In this document: positions 23,939 to 32,514 of the stretch, one piece after another | Numbering within the stretch: the stretch's first letter is position 1 | Layout of the letters: each line of letters starts with the position of its first letter | Notes under the pieces: model-generated | Database searches by the model: none | What the model was told of the DNA's origin: nothing | What the model saw: only the letters and a program-made list of their open reading frames with translations | DNA from: Bdellovibrionales bacterium | GTDB lineage: Bacteria; Bdellovibrionota; Bdellovibrionia; Bdellovibrionales; UBA1609 | DNA: 45,142 nucleotides | Direction of reading: 5' to 3' | NCBI GenBank assembly: GCA_022450595.1 | Contig: JAKUPT010000019.1 | Span: forward strand, 1 to 45,142 | Program-made: the position numbers and the translations under genes

Positions 23939-26182
23939 ATGTTTAAAATAAAGTTGCCAGCGGTTTTACTGCTGGGTGTTGCATTGTCGCAATTTGGCTG
24001 TGCCACATCAAACAATGATTCATCTAAAGAGTTTGCCAAAGGGCAAGCCAAGTCTGTTGAATTTTGGTGGCCAGAAAGACTTGATCTTAAACCACTTCGC
24101 CAGCACGCCAAAGAGTCGAATCCTTATGGCGAAAGCTACAATTACGAAAAGGAGTTTAAAAAATTAAATCTAGAAGCTGTTAAAAAAGACATTAAAAAAG
24201 TATTAACCACTTCTCAAGATTGGTGGCCTGCTGATTATGGGCATTACGGACCATTTTTTATTCGTATGGCTTGGCACAGTGCTGGGACGTACCGAGTGGC
24301 TGATGGTCGCGGTGGTGCCGGTGGTGGTCAACAAAGGTTTGAACCACTTAATAGCTGGCCTGATAACGTCAGTTTGGATAAAGCAAGGCGTCTTCTTTGG
24401 CCCATTAAACAAAAATATGGACGTCAAATCACTTGGGCCGATTTAATGGTACTAACAGGCAATGTAGCCATGGAGTCTATGGGTTTTGAAACCTACGGAT
24501 TTGCTGGTGGTCGTTTAGATGACTGGGAAGCTGATCTTGTTTACTGGGGCCCAGAGAAAAAAATGCTTGAAGATAAGCGCTACAAAAAAGGCCGCAAACT
24601 TGAAAAACCACTTGCCGCTGTTCAAATGGGTTTAATTTATGTGAACCCAGAAGGACCTAACGGCAAACCGGATCCGCTTCTTGCTGCAAAAGACATACGA
24701 GAAACCTTTGGCCGTATGGCAATGAACGACGAAGAAACAGTTGCCTTAATTGCGGGAGGTCACACGTTTGGAAAAGCTCACGGAGCACATAAGCCCGATG
24801 AGTGTTTAGAGGCAGAACCCTCAGCTGCCAGCCTTGAAGAGCAAGGACTTGGTTGGAAAAATAAATGTGGTAAAGGTCACTCTGAAGACACCATCACTAG
24901 TGGATTAGAGGGGGCATGGACTACAAGTCCTGCGCAATGGACTCACCAGTATTTAACTAACCTGTTTAACTTTGAGTGGAAGCAAACAAAAAGCCCTGCT
25001 GGTGCTGTTCAGTGGATTCCTACAGAGGAAAGTGCTAAGAACATGGTGCCTGACGCTCACGTAAAGGGCAAAAGGCATGCTCCTATTATGTTCACTACAG
25101 ACCTTTCATTAAAATTTGATCCTGAGTATAAAAAAATCTCTAAGCGTTTTCTTGAAAACCCAAAAGAGTTTGAAAAAGCCTTTGCAAAAGCTTGGTTTAA
25201 ACTCACTCACAGAGACATGGGCCCACGCTCGCGCTACATTGGAAAAAACATTCCAAAAGAAGCTCTAGCTTGGCAAGACCCTGTTCCTGCAGTTGACCAT
25301 CGACTGATCAACCGAGGTGAGATTAACCAGTTAAAGCGTAAGATTTTAAACTCTGGTCTTAGCTCGTCTGAGTTAGTGAAAGCTGCTTGGGCTTCAGCTG
25401 CTTCTTACAGAGGTACTGATATGCGTGGTGGTGCTAATGGAGCCCGTGTAAGATTAGCTCCGCAGAAAAACTGGGAAGTGAACAACCCAGAAGAGCTATC
25501 TAAAACACTGGCTAAACTTGAAGACATTCAAAAAAGCTTCAACAAAGCCTTACCAAGAGGAAAAAGAGTCTCACTTGCCGATGTGATCGTTCTTGGTGGA
25601 AGCGCTGCTGTTGAACAGGCCGCTCGTAAAGCTGGTGTTAGAGTCAGTGTGGATTTCAAGCCAGGCAGAACAGATGCCACTCAAGAGCAAACAGATGTTG
25701 AGTCTTTTAAGGTCTTAGAGCCAAAAGCTGATGGTTTTAGAAACTACTATGTTAAAGAGGCAAATTACATGTCTCCGGCTGAAAAGCTTGTAGACAGAGC
25801 AAACCTTTTAACTCTAACAGTTCCTGAAATGACAGTTCTTGTTGGTGGAATGCGCACATTAGATGCAAACACTGCTGGAGTTAAGCACGGTGTTTTCACT
25901 GATAAGCCAGGTGTTTTAAGCAATGACTTTTTTGTAAACCTTCTTGATATGTCCACAAAATGGAGAAAGTCTTCAACCACTCCAGGTCTATATGAAGGTG
26001 TCGATAGAAAGTCAGGCGAGCTTAAGTGGACAGCCACACCAGTAGACCTGATCTTTGGTTCTCACTCTGAACTTAGAGCTGTGGCTGAAGTTTATGCGGC
26101 AAAAGACGGCAAGCAAAAGTTTGTTAAAGACTTTGCGGACGCATGGGCGAAGGTGATGCAATTAGATCGTTTTGACATTTAA
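23939..26182 (+). CDS. katG: Catalase-peroxidase with N-terminal export (lipoprotein-like) signal
   Basis: KatG breaks down hydrogen peroxide by catalase and peroxidase reactions with haem b. The 747-residue protein has both the active N-terminal and the haemless C-terminal peroxidase domain. The distal site is '[13 protein letters not shown]' (R109, W112, H113), the proximal His is in '[11 protein letters not shown]', and the Trp-Tyr-Met crosslink partners are present (W112, Tyr in '[12 protein letters not shown]', Met in '[11 protein letters not shown]'). Unusually, the protein starts with a hydrophobic signal, '[19 protein letters not shown]'. This predicts export, perhaps as a lipoprotein at Cys21, though 'QFGC' is not a standard lipobox. 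It is followed by a strong terminator and the BLUF gene on the other strand. Confidence 0.96.
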   Translation: MFKIKLPAVLLLGVALSQFGCATSNNDSSKEFAKGQAKSVEFWWPERLDLKPLRQHAKESNPYGESYNYEKEFKKLNLEAVKKDIKKVLTTSQDWWPADYGHYGPFFIRMAWHSAGTYRVADGRGGAGGGQQRFEPLNSWPDNVSLDKARRLLWPIKQKYGRQITWADLMVLTGNVAMESMGFETYGFAGGRLDDWEADLVYWGPEKKMLEDKRYKKGRKLEKPLAAVQMGLIYVNPEGPNGKPDPLLAAKDIRETFGRMAMNDEETVALIAGGHTFGKAHGAHKPDECLEAEPSAASLEEQGLGWKNKCGKGHSEDTITSGLEGAWTTSPAQWTHQYLTNLFNFEWKQTKSPAGAVQWIPTEESAKNMVPDAHVKGKRHAPIMFTTDLSLKFDPEYKKISKRFLENPKEFEKAFAKAWFKLTHRDMGPRSRYIGKNIPKEALAWQDPVPAVDHRLINRGEINQLKRKILNSGLSSSELVKAAWASAASYRGTDMRGGANGARVRLAPQKNWEVNNPEELSKTLAKLEDIQKSFNKALPRGKRVSLADVIVLGGSAAVEQAARKAGVRVSVDFKPGRTDATQEQTDVESFKVLEPKADGFRNYYVKEANYMSPAEKLVDRANLLTLTVPEMTVLVGGMRTLDANTAGVKHGVFTDKPGVLSNDFFVNLLDMSTKWRKSSTTPGLYEGVDRKSGELKWTATPVDLIFGSHSELRAVAEVYAAKDGKQKFVKDFADAWAKVMQLDRFDI

Positions 26183-26199
26183 TCATTAATGCTTGAGTA

Positions 26200-26236
26200 A
26201 AAAAAGCCGCTTCAGAGTTGAAGTGGCTTTTTTTTA
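26200..26236 (+). terminator. Rho-independent terminator of katG
   Basis: The arms AGCCGCTTCA and TGAAGTGGCT pair around a 4-base loop and are followed by eight T. A run of A on the other side means it may also serve the convergent BLUF gene. Confidence 0.9.
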
Positions 26237-26653
26237 TTCACTTTCAATATTTTGACTTATTTCTTTTAGTAACATCACCGAACTTTTTTGGTGTAAGTGA
26301 TAGGGATTAAACTTTTTATGGTTTGAGTATTTAAGTAAAATCTCGTCATTGATATCAGTTGAGGTGTGATATCCTAAATTCCAATGAGTGAACTCTCTAT
26401 ATTCAATTTCTTCAAAGCCTAATAGCTGAACTTGATTATGTCTTAAGTCGTTGACGATATTATTATACAGTTTGTTCACTTCTTCAGCACTGCCTTCAAC
26501 GGTCTGTAAAAAGTATTTGTCGTCGTAAAGTAAGTAACCCGTAATGCCTTTTTCCAAGTTATTTTCTCTGGATTGTGAAATTATTTTTTTTAAGTCTTTT
26601 TGTGTAAAGTCCTCTGTGACTAAGCTGGCGTAAGTAAGTCTTACAAGCCTCAT
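26234..26653 (-). CDS. Stand-alone BLUF-domain blue-light sensor
   Basis: A protein of 139 residues, almost all of it a BLUF domain that binds FAD and senses blue light. Numbering matches the short cyanobacterial BLUF proteins: Y8 in 'LTYAS', N31/N32 before 'GITG', and Q50 in 'FLQTVEG' are the flavin-contact residues. 'DLRHNQVQLL' and the C-terminal 'REFTHWNLGYH' complete the domain. The semi-conserved Trp is present (W91), but the Met two places on is Leu (L93). There is no output domain, so it must act through a protein partner. The ribosome site AAAGGAG precedes ATG 26653. It is convergent with katG. Confidence 0.93.
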   Translation of the reverse strand: MRLVRLTYASLVTEDFTQKDLKKIISQSRENNLEKGITGYLLYDDKYFLQTVEGSAEEVNKLYNNIVNDLRHNQVQLLGFEEIEYREFTHWNLGYHTSTDINDEILLKYSNHKKFNPYHLHQKSSVMLLKEISQNIESE

Positions 26654-26747
26654 ATATACTCTCCTTTATGTTTAAAGTTAAAGTATACAAGGCTAGGAGA
26701 CTTATGCTTTGATCATTTGTTAAGAAAATGAGTAGTTTTTTAAAAAT

Positions 26748-27137
26748 TTATGAATTGCTCTTTTGTTCAATCACACAGGTGTATTGATCTACCATAACAC
26801 TGTTAGAATCGATTTCAGTGTATTTGTACTCCATAAACTCATTGTTTAAGCTCACACAGATTTCAATCTCTTTATTTTCCTCACCATTGACCTGAAAGCC
26901 AACATACCTTTTATGCTCTCCAGGGCAATTAACATCAGGTGTTGATCTGTAAGCAGGCAGTAATGAGTAAATCACATTATTGTTTTTTGCATAATCGCCA
27001 TCTGCACTCAACTCTACAGTCAATGAGCATTGCTTGTTTGAGTCTTTTGTCGTGCCAACAAAGCGACCACTTTCATATTGAGCCGCAAAAGCTGAAGTTG
27101 AAATCATTAAAAGTGAACTTATAATTAATTTTTTCAT
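26748..27137 (-). CDS. Small exported protein of unknown function
   Basis: A protein of 129 residues with a classic signal peptide ('KKLIISSLLMISTSAFA-AQ'). The mature part is about 110 residues, predicted mostly beta, with four cysteines ('NKQCSL', 'DVNCPG', 'IEICVS', 'YTCVIE') that could form two disulfides. The opening 'YESGRFVGTTKDSNKQCSLTVE' resembles the general style of the exported protein at 41764 (a 'G..S/D..C...' small beta protein), but I cannot show homology by eye. Ribosome site AGGAGC lies before ATG 27137. Single gene. Confidence 0.75.
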   Translation of the reverse strand: MKKLIISSLLMISTSAFAAQYESGRFVGTTKDSNKQCSLTVELSADGDYAKNNNVIYSLLPAYRSTPDVNCPGEHKRYVGFQVNGEENKEIEICVSLNNEFMEYKYTEIDSNSVMVDQYTCVIEQKSNS

Positions 27138-27312
27138 CTGATAGCTCCTAATTCTTTAAAAGTGAGTTTTAACATTATTTTAGAAGAAAATAGGTTTAAA
27201 TAGCTGCTGGGTGAAAACATTTCCTATTTGTTGATAAAATAGCTTTGAAATACTTACCACCTTTAAAGACAGGGTGTGGCTTCAGTGTCAATCATTAGAG
27301 TCGGCACTTTGT

Positions 27313-28215
27313 TTAATGGTTTGTGAAGGTTTCTTGTAGAGGCTGTTTTAAGTTCATGCCGCCTTTGATGCCAAAATCCAGAGTGCGTATAGGAAAGGGG
27401 ATAGTGATTCCGTTTTGATCAAAAGCCTCTTTAATGCGAATGATGGCATCATGCTGACATCGGTAGTAATGATTTTCGCCAGGGTAGATGATCCAGATAA
27501 AAACAGTAAAGTTAATAGAGCTATCTCCAAAACCCTGATAGTAAAATTCAATGGGCTTATGCATGGCGCGCCCAATAACGTCTTCTAAAGCCTCTTTAAC
27601 AACATGCTCTACTTTTCTTAGGTCTTCAGCATAAGAGATTCCAACATCAATTTGAATACGTCTTGTAGTTGTAAGAGTATAATTTGTAAATGGTTTGGTG
27701 AACATGTCTTTGTTGGGGATTAAGACTTCGACATCATCAAGCTCAGTGATACTGGTAGCTCTAAGATCAATGTTGGTCACCTCTCCAAAGTAGTTATCAA
27801 CTTTGATCATATCTCCCACTTTATAGGGCTTTCGAAAAGCTATAAATATACCGGCAATAAAATTTGAAGCGATTTCTTGAAAGGCAAAACCAATAGCTAT
27901 ACCAATAACCCCAGCACCGGCAAGGAGGGAAGTAACAGTTTTATCTAAATTTAATATACCAAGAGTGACAAAGGTGCCAACAGCCAATGTGACAAGGTAG
28001 ATGATACCCACCATAAGGTTGTTGACAGACACATTGTCTGAAAATCGCGGGATTGTCTTTTTGGCAATGCTTTTAGAAAGTTTAGCAATATAAAGAAATA
28101 AAATGAAAACAACGATAGCCAAGAAAACACTCGGCAATACATCAATGGTTTTGTCGTACCATTTAGAAAACATCTGTTCAAAAAGGTTGAGTGATTTCTC
28201 TAGTTCTACATCCAT
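27313..28215 (-). CDS. MscS-family mechanosensitive channel (second copy)
   Basis: A protein of 300 residues with three membrane helices. The pore helix 'LLAGAGVIGIAIGFAFQEIASNF' carries the Gly/Ala pattern of MscS TM3, and the beta-domain begins 'RKPYKVGDMIKVDNYFGEVTNIDLRATSI', then 'VLIPNKDMFTKPFTNYT'. The C-terminal alpha/beta domain is complete and ends in a short tail. This is a much closer match to the classic MscS than the copy at 12874. It should release solutes on hypo-osmotic shock. Single minus-strand gene; ATG 28215 used. Confidence 0.94.
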   Translation of the reverse strand: MDVELEKSLNLFEQMFSKWYDKTIDVLPSVFLAIVVFILFLYIAKLSKSIAKKTIPRFSDNVSVNNLMVGIIYLVTLAVGTFVTLGILNLDKTVTSLLAGAGVIGIAIGFAFQEIASNFIAGIFIAFRKPYKVGDMIKVDNYFGEVTNIDLRATSITELDDVEVLIPNKDMFTKPFTNYTLTTTRRIQIDVGISYAEDLRKVEHVVKEALEDVIGRAMHKPIEFYYQGFGDSSINFTVFIWIIYPGENHYYRCQHDAIIRIKEAFDQNGITIPFPIRTLDFGIKGGMNLKQPLQETFTNH

Positions 28216-28320
28216 TGATATATCGTAGGTGTTAAATCAAGTTCGAGCAAACCTTCTAACTCACCGACGCCACACAGTAATTAGGTAAGTGGTGTCCCAC
28301 ACACTAAACTGGTCGAAACA

Positions 28321-28509
28321 ATGGTGGTTATCGAAGAGTATCCCATTCGTTGGAGAAGCCCCCTCGTCGATCTCGAAAAACTGGTGTATTTACGAGATGT
28401 GGAAGGATGGAGCTTTGAAAAGCTCGCAAAATGGACCGAGAGAAACCCAATCACTCTCAGGTTGCTTTATAAGAAGTACTATGAGGAGCAGAGAAAGTGG
28501 AAATTATGA
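28321..28509 (+). CDS. Small HTH-like protein of unknown function
   Basis: A 62-residue ORF with no family that I can name. The centre, 'VYLRDVEGWSFEKLAKWTE', followed by 'NPITLRLLYKKYYEEQ', reads like a helix-turn-helix of the kind found in recombinase and transposon DNA-binding tails. The frame stays open for twelve codons upstream of ATG 28321 and no ribosome site precedes that ATG, so the true start may be earlier or the gene may be a remnant. By hand count it is about 44% G+C, richer than its surroundings. Its stop overlaps the next mini-gene as ATGA. The reading frame is tidy and the codon use sensible, so I think it is real but not certain. Confidence 0.5.
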   Translation: MVVIEEYPIRWRSPLVDLEKLVYLRDVEGWSFEKLAKWTERNPITLRLLYKKYYEEQRKWKL

Positions 28510-28670
28510 GGATTATTTCAGCTCTATTTTTTGCGGTTGTTATGTGGCGATTTCAGTTTGGAATGGATCAAAGCATTCACAGCTCTATAAAAAAAGAAGC
28601 CTTAACAAAAATTGATACCGGACTGGGCTCATTTTCAGCCTTCATGGCTAAGCTGATTGCGAAGTTGTAA
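28506..28670 (+). CDS. Mini-protein (54 residues) with hydrophobic N-terminus
   Basis: This ORF is too short for the track. ATG 28506 overlaps the previous stop (ATGA), suggesting coupled translation. The product begins with a hydrophobic stretch, 'IISALFFAVVMW', followed by 'RFQFGMDQSIHSSIKKEAL', and ends in an amphipathic-looking 'FMAKLIAKL'. It may be a small membrane or exported peptide. No family recognised. The pairing of a DNA-binding-like mini-gene with a membrane peptide is seen in several selfish or regulatory modules, but nothing here proves that. Confidence 0.4.
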   Translation: MRIISALFFAVVMWRFQFGMDQSIHSSIKKEALTKIDTGLGSFSAFMAKLIAKL

Positions 28671-28703
28671 GGATTTATTGTAGTTTTAACAACTTCCGTA
28701 CTC

Positions 28704-28770
28704 CACATCACCACTAAAAATTTATAAATATTACAGCTTCTTCATGCTGGAGATGCGAGGTGGTGTTGTG
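28704..28770. repeat. Imperfect inverted repeat with an inner hairpin
   Basis: CACATCACCAC (28704-28714) pairs with GTGGTGTTGTG (28760-28770) at ten of eleven positions. Inside lies a second hairpin, CAGC-ttcttcat-GCTG. It is in the leader of the exported protein gene at 28855, so it may form an RNA structure there. Confidence 0.35.
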
Positions 28771-28854
28771 TTATATATACTACTTTTATTTAAACAAAGA
28801 AAAGATGGACAAGGTTTGGAAATAAATCATTTGATTTATGAACGGAGAATAAGC

Positions 28855-29244
28855 ATGAAAAAACTATTAATTGGATTAACATTACTAAGTTCAATACCAG
28901 TTTTTGCAGATTGTACTGTGGTTGTAGGAGATAGTTTTGAAGGTGCACTGGTTGAGCAAATAGGATATACCCCTGTATATGATATCTTTGAGCCGGCTTC
29001 GTACAAACTTCATGTTGGTCGAAGAAATATAAGAATGGGTGAGTGTTCCGATATAAATGGTAATGGGGCCCAGCAGTTTGAAGTGTATGCAACATTATAC
29101 GATAATAATGGAGAAGTTTTTGATAGAACACTTGGCCATGATCGTTCTACAAAGAGCGATAATGATGAGACAAGACTAGCCTGTGCGTCAAGAGCAGGCG
29201 CTTATGCAAATGCAATTTTAAAATTAAAGCGATGTGATAAATAG
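28855..29244 (+). CDS. Small exported protein of unknown function
   Basis: A 129-residue protein once the start is moved from the track's 28744 to ATG 28855. The new start gives a textbook signal peptide ('KKLLIGLTLLSSIPVFA-D') and has CGGAG eight bases upstream. The mature part has cysteines in 'DCTVVVG', 'GECSD', 'LACASR' and 'KRCDK', and predicted beta structure ('YKLHVGRRNIRMG', 'QFEVYATLYDNNGEVF'). No family recognised. The signal peptide is nearly the same as that of the gene at 41764 (MKKLLIGLTLL versus MKKLLVGLTLL), though the mature parts look different. Confidence 0.72.
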   Translation: MKKLLIGLTLLSSIPVFADCTVVVGDSFEGALVEQIGYTPVYDIFEPASYKLHVGRRNIRMGECSDINGNGAQQFEVYATLYDNNGEVFDRTLGHDRSTKSDNDETRLACASRAGAYANAILKLKRCDK

Positions 29245-29514
29245 TGAGAATGAAACTCTTCCGCGGGGGATTTGAATTAAATCTCTAGGTTTTTGACCCC
29301 ATCAAGTTCGGTAAGACGATAAGTTTTTAAACAGAAAATAAGGGCCAGGTTTGGCCCTCGTTTTTTTCATTTTAAAGTCTTCCTTATTTCAAAAGAATGA
29401 TAACGAAAATGGTAGCTGCAACTGTTAAGTGAGAAGAGCCGTAGAACCTTAAGAGAGGGAGTCCGCCTTCGCTGAAGCTTTGGCGGGACAACTTTTTTGC
29501 GGTCGCAAAAAAGT
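29245..29514. other. Intergenic region with terminator and hairpins
   Basis: About 270 bases without a believable ORF. It contains the terminator at 29341-29367 and the paired hairpins at 29461-29516, both listed separately. I saw nothing else in it. Confidence 0.6.
29341..29367 (+). terminator. Rho-independent terminator
   Basis: AGGGCCA and TGGCCCT form a perfect 7-bp stem with a 4-base loop, followed after CG by seven T. It is about 100 bases downstream of the small exported protein gene at 28855. Confidence 0.88.
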
Positions 29515-29516
29515 TG
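29461..29516. repeat. Two adjoining hairpins (REP-like) beside the tRNA 3' end
   Basis: First hairpin: GTCCGCC (29461-29467) pairs with GGCGGGAC (29482-29489) with one bulged G, and CTTC/GAAG extends it inward. Second hairpin: CAACTTTTTTGCG (29489-29501) and CGCAAAAAAGTTG (29504-29516) are perfect 13-base arms around two bases. The second reaches into the encoded CCA end of the tRNA. The first resembles GC-rich palindromic repeats scattered in many genomes. Neither is followed by a T-run on the minus strand, so they are not standard terminators. Confidence 0.65.
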
Positions 29517-29601
29517 GTGCGGCTGGAGAGACTTGAACTCTCACGTACTTACGTACACATGGCCCTCAACCATGCCTGTCTACCAATTCCAGCACAGCCG
29601 C
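29515..29601 (-). tRNA. tRNA-Leu (anticodon GAG)
   Basis: On the minus strand the acceptor arms GCGGCTG and CAGCCGC pair. The D-arm sequence 'CTGGAATTGGTAGACAG' is typical of leucine tRNAs, the anticodon stem CATGG/CCATG encloses the loop TTGAGGG with anticodon GAG, a long variable arm (GTACGTAAGTACG) marks a class II tRNA, and the T arm is GAGAG-TTCAAGT-CTCTC. Discriminator A and CCA are encoded. It reads CUC and CUU codons. Confidence 0.96.
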
Positions 29602-29622
29602 TTGAGTGGCATAAGGTATGAA

Positions 29623-29651
29623 CTTTAATCATGAATCATGAAAAGAGTCAA
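29623..29651 (-). promoter_or_regulatory. Candidate tRNA-Leu promoter
   Basis: On the minus strand TTGACT (29646-29651) and TTAAAG (29623-29628) are 17 bases apart, about 22 bases before the tRNA 5' end. The -35 is good, the -10 poor. The spacer holds a tandem CATGATT repeat. Confidence 0.35.
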
Positions 29652-29668
29652 ATTGTAGATGACCTGAG

Positions 29669-29681
29669 CCCAATTATTGGG
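29669..29681. promoter_or_regulatory. Palindrome just upstream of queA
   Basis: CCCAATTATTGGG is a perfect 6-base inverted repeat about one T, 13 bases before the queA ATG at 29695, where a ribosome site would be expected. No other ribosome site is visible. It could be an operator or a small RNA hairpin. Confidence 0.3.
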
Positions 29682-29694
29682 TACCAAATGCCTT

Positions 29695-30723
29695 ATGCAA
29701 TTGTCAGAACTAGATTACCAGTATCCAGAAGAGCTGATTGCCACAGCTCCCTCAGGCCAATTTCGCTGTTGTTATGTAAATAATCAGGGCGAGCCACAGG
29801 AGATTAAAACTAAAAATGAGCTGTTTGAACAATTTCAAGCTGGAGATGTGTTGGTGATCAATGAGAGTAAGGTTTTAAAGCGTCGAGTGTTCTCTCAATC
29901 AGGTCTTGAGATTTTATTTTTACAAGCCTTAGAAAACAACCAGTGGCAGGTGTTGTTCCCCGCTAAAAAGACCAAGTTGGGCGAGGAGGTGTTGCTTCCT
30001 CAAGGAGTTAAAATGAAGCTTGTTGAAAAGGGCATTCCTCAGCTTGTGGAAACAGATCGGCCTCTTGAAGAGAGCTATTTTCAAAATCATGGTGAGTTGG
30101 CTCTTCCGCCTTACATTCAACAAGCTCGCGGCAGCCGCCACCAAAAAGATTCTGATGAGCAGTGGTATCAAACCGATTGGGCTAAAAACGAGGGCAGCTA
30201 TGCCGCTCCCACGGCCAGCCTTCATTTTGATCAAAAGGATTTAGAAGAGCTCTCTTTAAAGGGCATTCATGTTGAAAAAGTGACACTTCACGTGGGCTTG
30301 GGTACTTTTTTACCAATTCGCTCTGAAGATATTAATAAACACAAGATGCACTCTGAGTGGATAGAGGTTCCAAAGTCAGCTGTTGAAAAAATGTTTGAGG
30401 CTCAAGAAATGAAACATAATATTTGGTGTTTAGGCACGACGGCTCTTAGAGCGGTCGAGTCTCAAGCCCATGGTTTTCTTAAGTTTGATGAGCGTCGGCA
30501 AAGCTATATTGGTGAGTCTGATATTTTTATAAAGCCAGGTTTTGAGTTTAAGTTTGCAAGTAGGCTTCTCACAAACTTTCATCAGCCTAAGTCCACATTG
30601 TTGGCTTTAGTGGCAAGCTTTCAAGATCTTGAAACGGTTAAAAAAGTTTACGCTTGGGTGATTGAAAGAGGCTTTAAGTTGTTCAGTTATGGCGACTTGT
30701 CCGTGTGGGAGTTAAAAAAATAA
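29695..30723 (+). CDS. queA: S-adenosylmethionine:tRNA ribosyltransferase-isomerase
   Basis: QueA moves the ribosyl part of SAM onto preQ1 at the wobble base of Asp, Asn, His and Tyr tRNAs, giving epoxyqueuosine. Family sequence is clear: 'LDYQYPEELIATAP', 'VLVINESKVL', 'GELALPPYIQ', 'EGSYAAPTASLHF', 'VTLHVGLGTFLPI', 'MHSEW' and 'TNFHQPKSTLLALVASF'. The length of 342 residues is normal. The track starts at TTG 29677, but ATG 29695 begins the family-typical N-terminus. Neither has a good ribosome site. It is 50 bases upstream of tgt, the next-acting partner in queuosine synthesis. Confidence 0.95.
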   Translation: MQLSELDYQYPEELIATAPSGQFRCCYVNNQGEPQEIKTKNELFEQFQAGDVLVINESKVLKRRVFSQSGLEILFLQALENNQWQVLFPAKKTKLGEEVLLPQGVKMKLVEKGIPQLVETDRPLEESYFQNHGELALPPYIQQARGSRHQKDSDEQWYQTDWAKNEGSYAAPTASLHFDQKDLEELSLKGIHVEKVTLHVGLGTFLPIRSEDINKHKMHSEWIEVPKSAVEKMFEAQEMKHNIWCLGTTALRAVESQAHGFLKFDERRQSYIGESDIFIKPGFEFKFASRLLTNFHQPKSTLLALVASFQDLETVKKVYAWVIERGFKLFSYGDLSVWELKK

Positions 30724-30742
30724 CAGCTTGAGAATCATATGA

Positions 30743-31885
<1,143 letters not shown>

Positions 31886-31959
31886 CTGTTGATAGGTATA
31901 TAAAAAATAGTTTTCAAAATTTTACTTGTGTATTTATGTACTAAACTTATGAGGTAAAA

Positions 31960-32502
31960 ATGAGTTCAAATAAATCAGAAGAACAAAATAAAGCTTCATT
32001 ACAGACAAGTTTTGATTTTCCTTCTATAACTATAAGAAAAATCAAAACCCAAGACAATCAAAGTGTAAAAAACATCATACACACTGTTATGCCTGAGTTT
32101 GGAGCCAGTGGTGAGGGCTTTGCCATTCATGATCCTGAAGTGGAGAATATGTATCAGGCCTATGATAAAAAAGCACATGTGTACTTTGTAGCAGAAAAGC
32201 AAAATAAAATTTTAGGTGGAGCCGGTATTGCCACACTTAAAGGTGCTGATGGCAGTATTTGTGAGTTGCAAAAGATGTATTTACTTGCTGAAGCAAGAGG
32301 TCTTGGTTTAGGAAGAGCTCTTATAGAGGCCTGTTTGAGTTTTGCAAAACAACAAGGTTTTACAAAATGCTATATAGAGACCACTCAACAAATGCAACAA
32401 GCTCAAAAGCTCTATGAACAGTATGGCTTTGATCGTATTAACAATCAATTGGGCCACACTGGACATTTTGGTTGTGATGTTTTTTATCTTAAAAATTTAT
32501 AA
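31960..32502 (+). CDS. GNAT-family N-acetyltransferase
   Basis: A protein of 180 residues. After a 30-residue polar N-terminus, the fold begins 'ITIRKIKTQDNQSVKNII'. The acetyl-CoA motif is 'YLLAEARGLGLGRALIEACL', and 'AQKLYEQYGFDRI' is the typical GNAT C-terminal motif. The segment 'GGAGIATLKGADGSICELQKMYL' is characteristic of the small amino-acid acetyltransferase group. Substrate not known. GAGGT precedes ATG 31960. It lies 75 bases after tgt and interrupts the usual tgt-yajC order. Confidence 0.88.
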   Translation: MSSNKSEEQNKASLQTSFDFPSITIRKIKTQDNQSVKNIIHTVMPEFGASGEGFAIHDPEVENMYQAYDKKAHVYFVAEKQNKILGGAGIATLKGADGSICELQKMYLLAEARGLGLGRALIEACLSFAKQQGFTKCYIETTQQMQQAQKLYEQYGFDRINNQLGHTGHFGCDVFYLKNL

Positions 32503-32514
32503 ATATCTTTTCTC

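Noticed and set aside
28289-28615. 108-residue plus-strand ORF
   Set aside because: Overlaps the tidier HTH-like mini-gene and its partner in another frame, with implausible Trp/Ser/Cys-rich composition.
28744-28854. Long N-terminal extension of the exported protein
   Set aside because: The signal peptide and ribosome site place the start at 28855.
29461-29516. Reading the hairpins as a normal tRNA terminator
   Set aside because: No T-run follows on the minus strand, so I list them as repeats.
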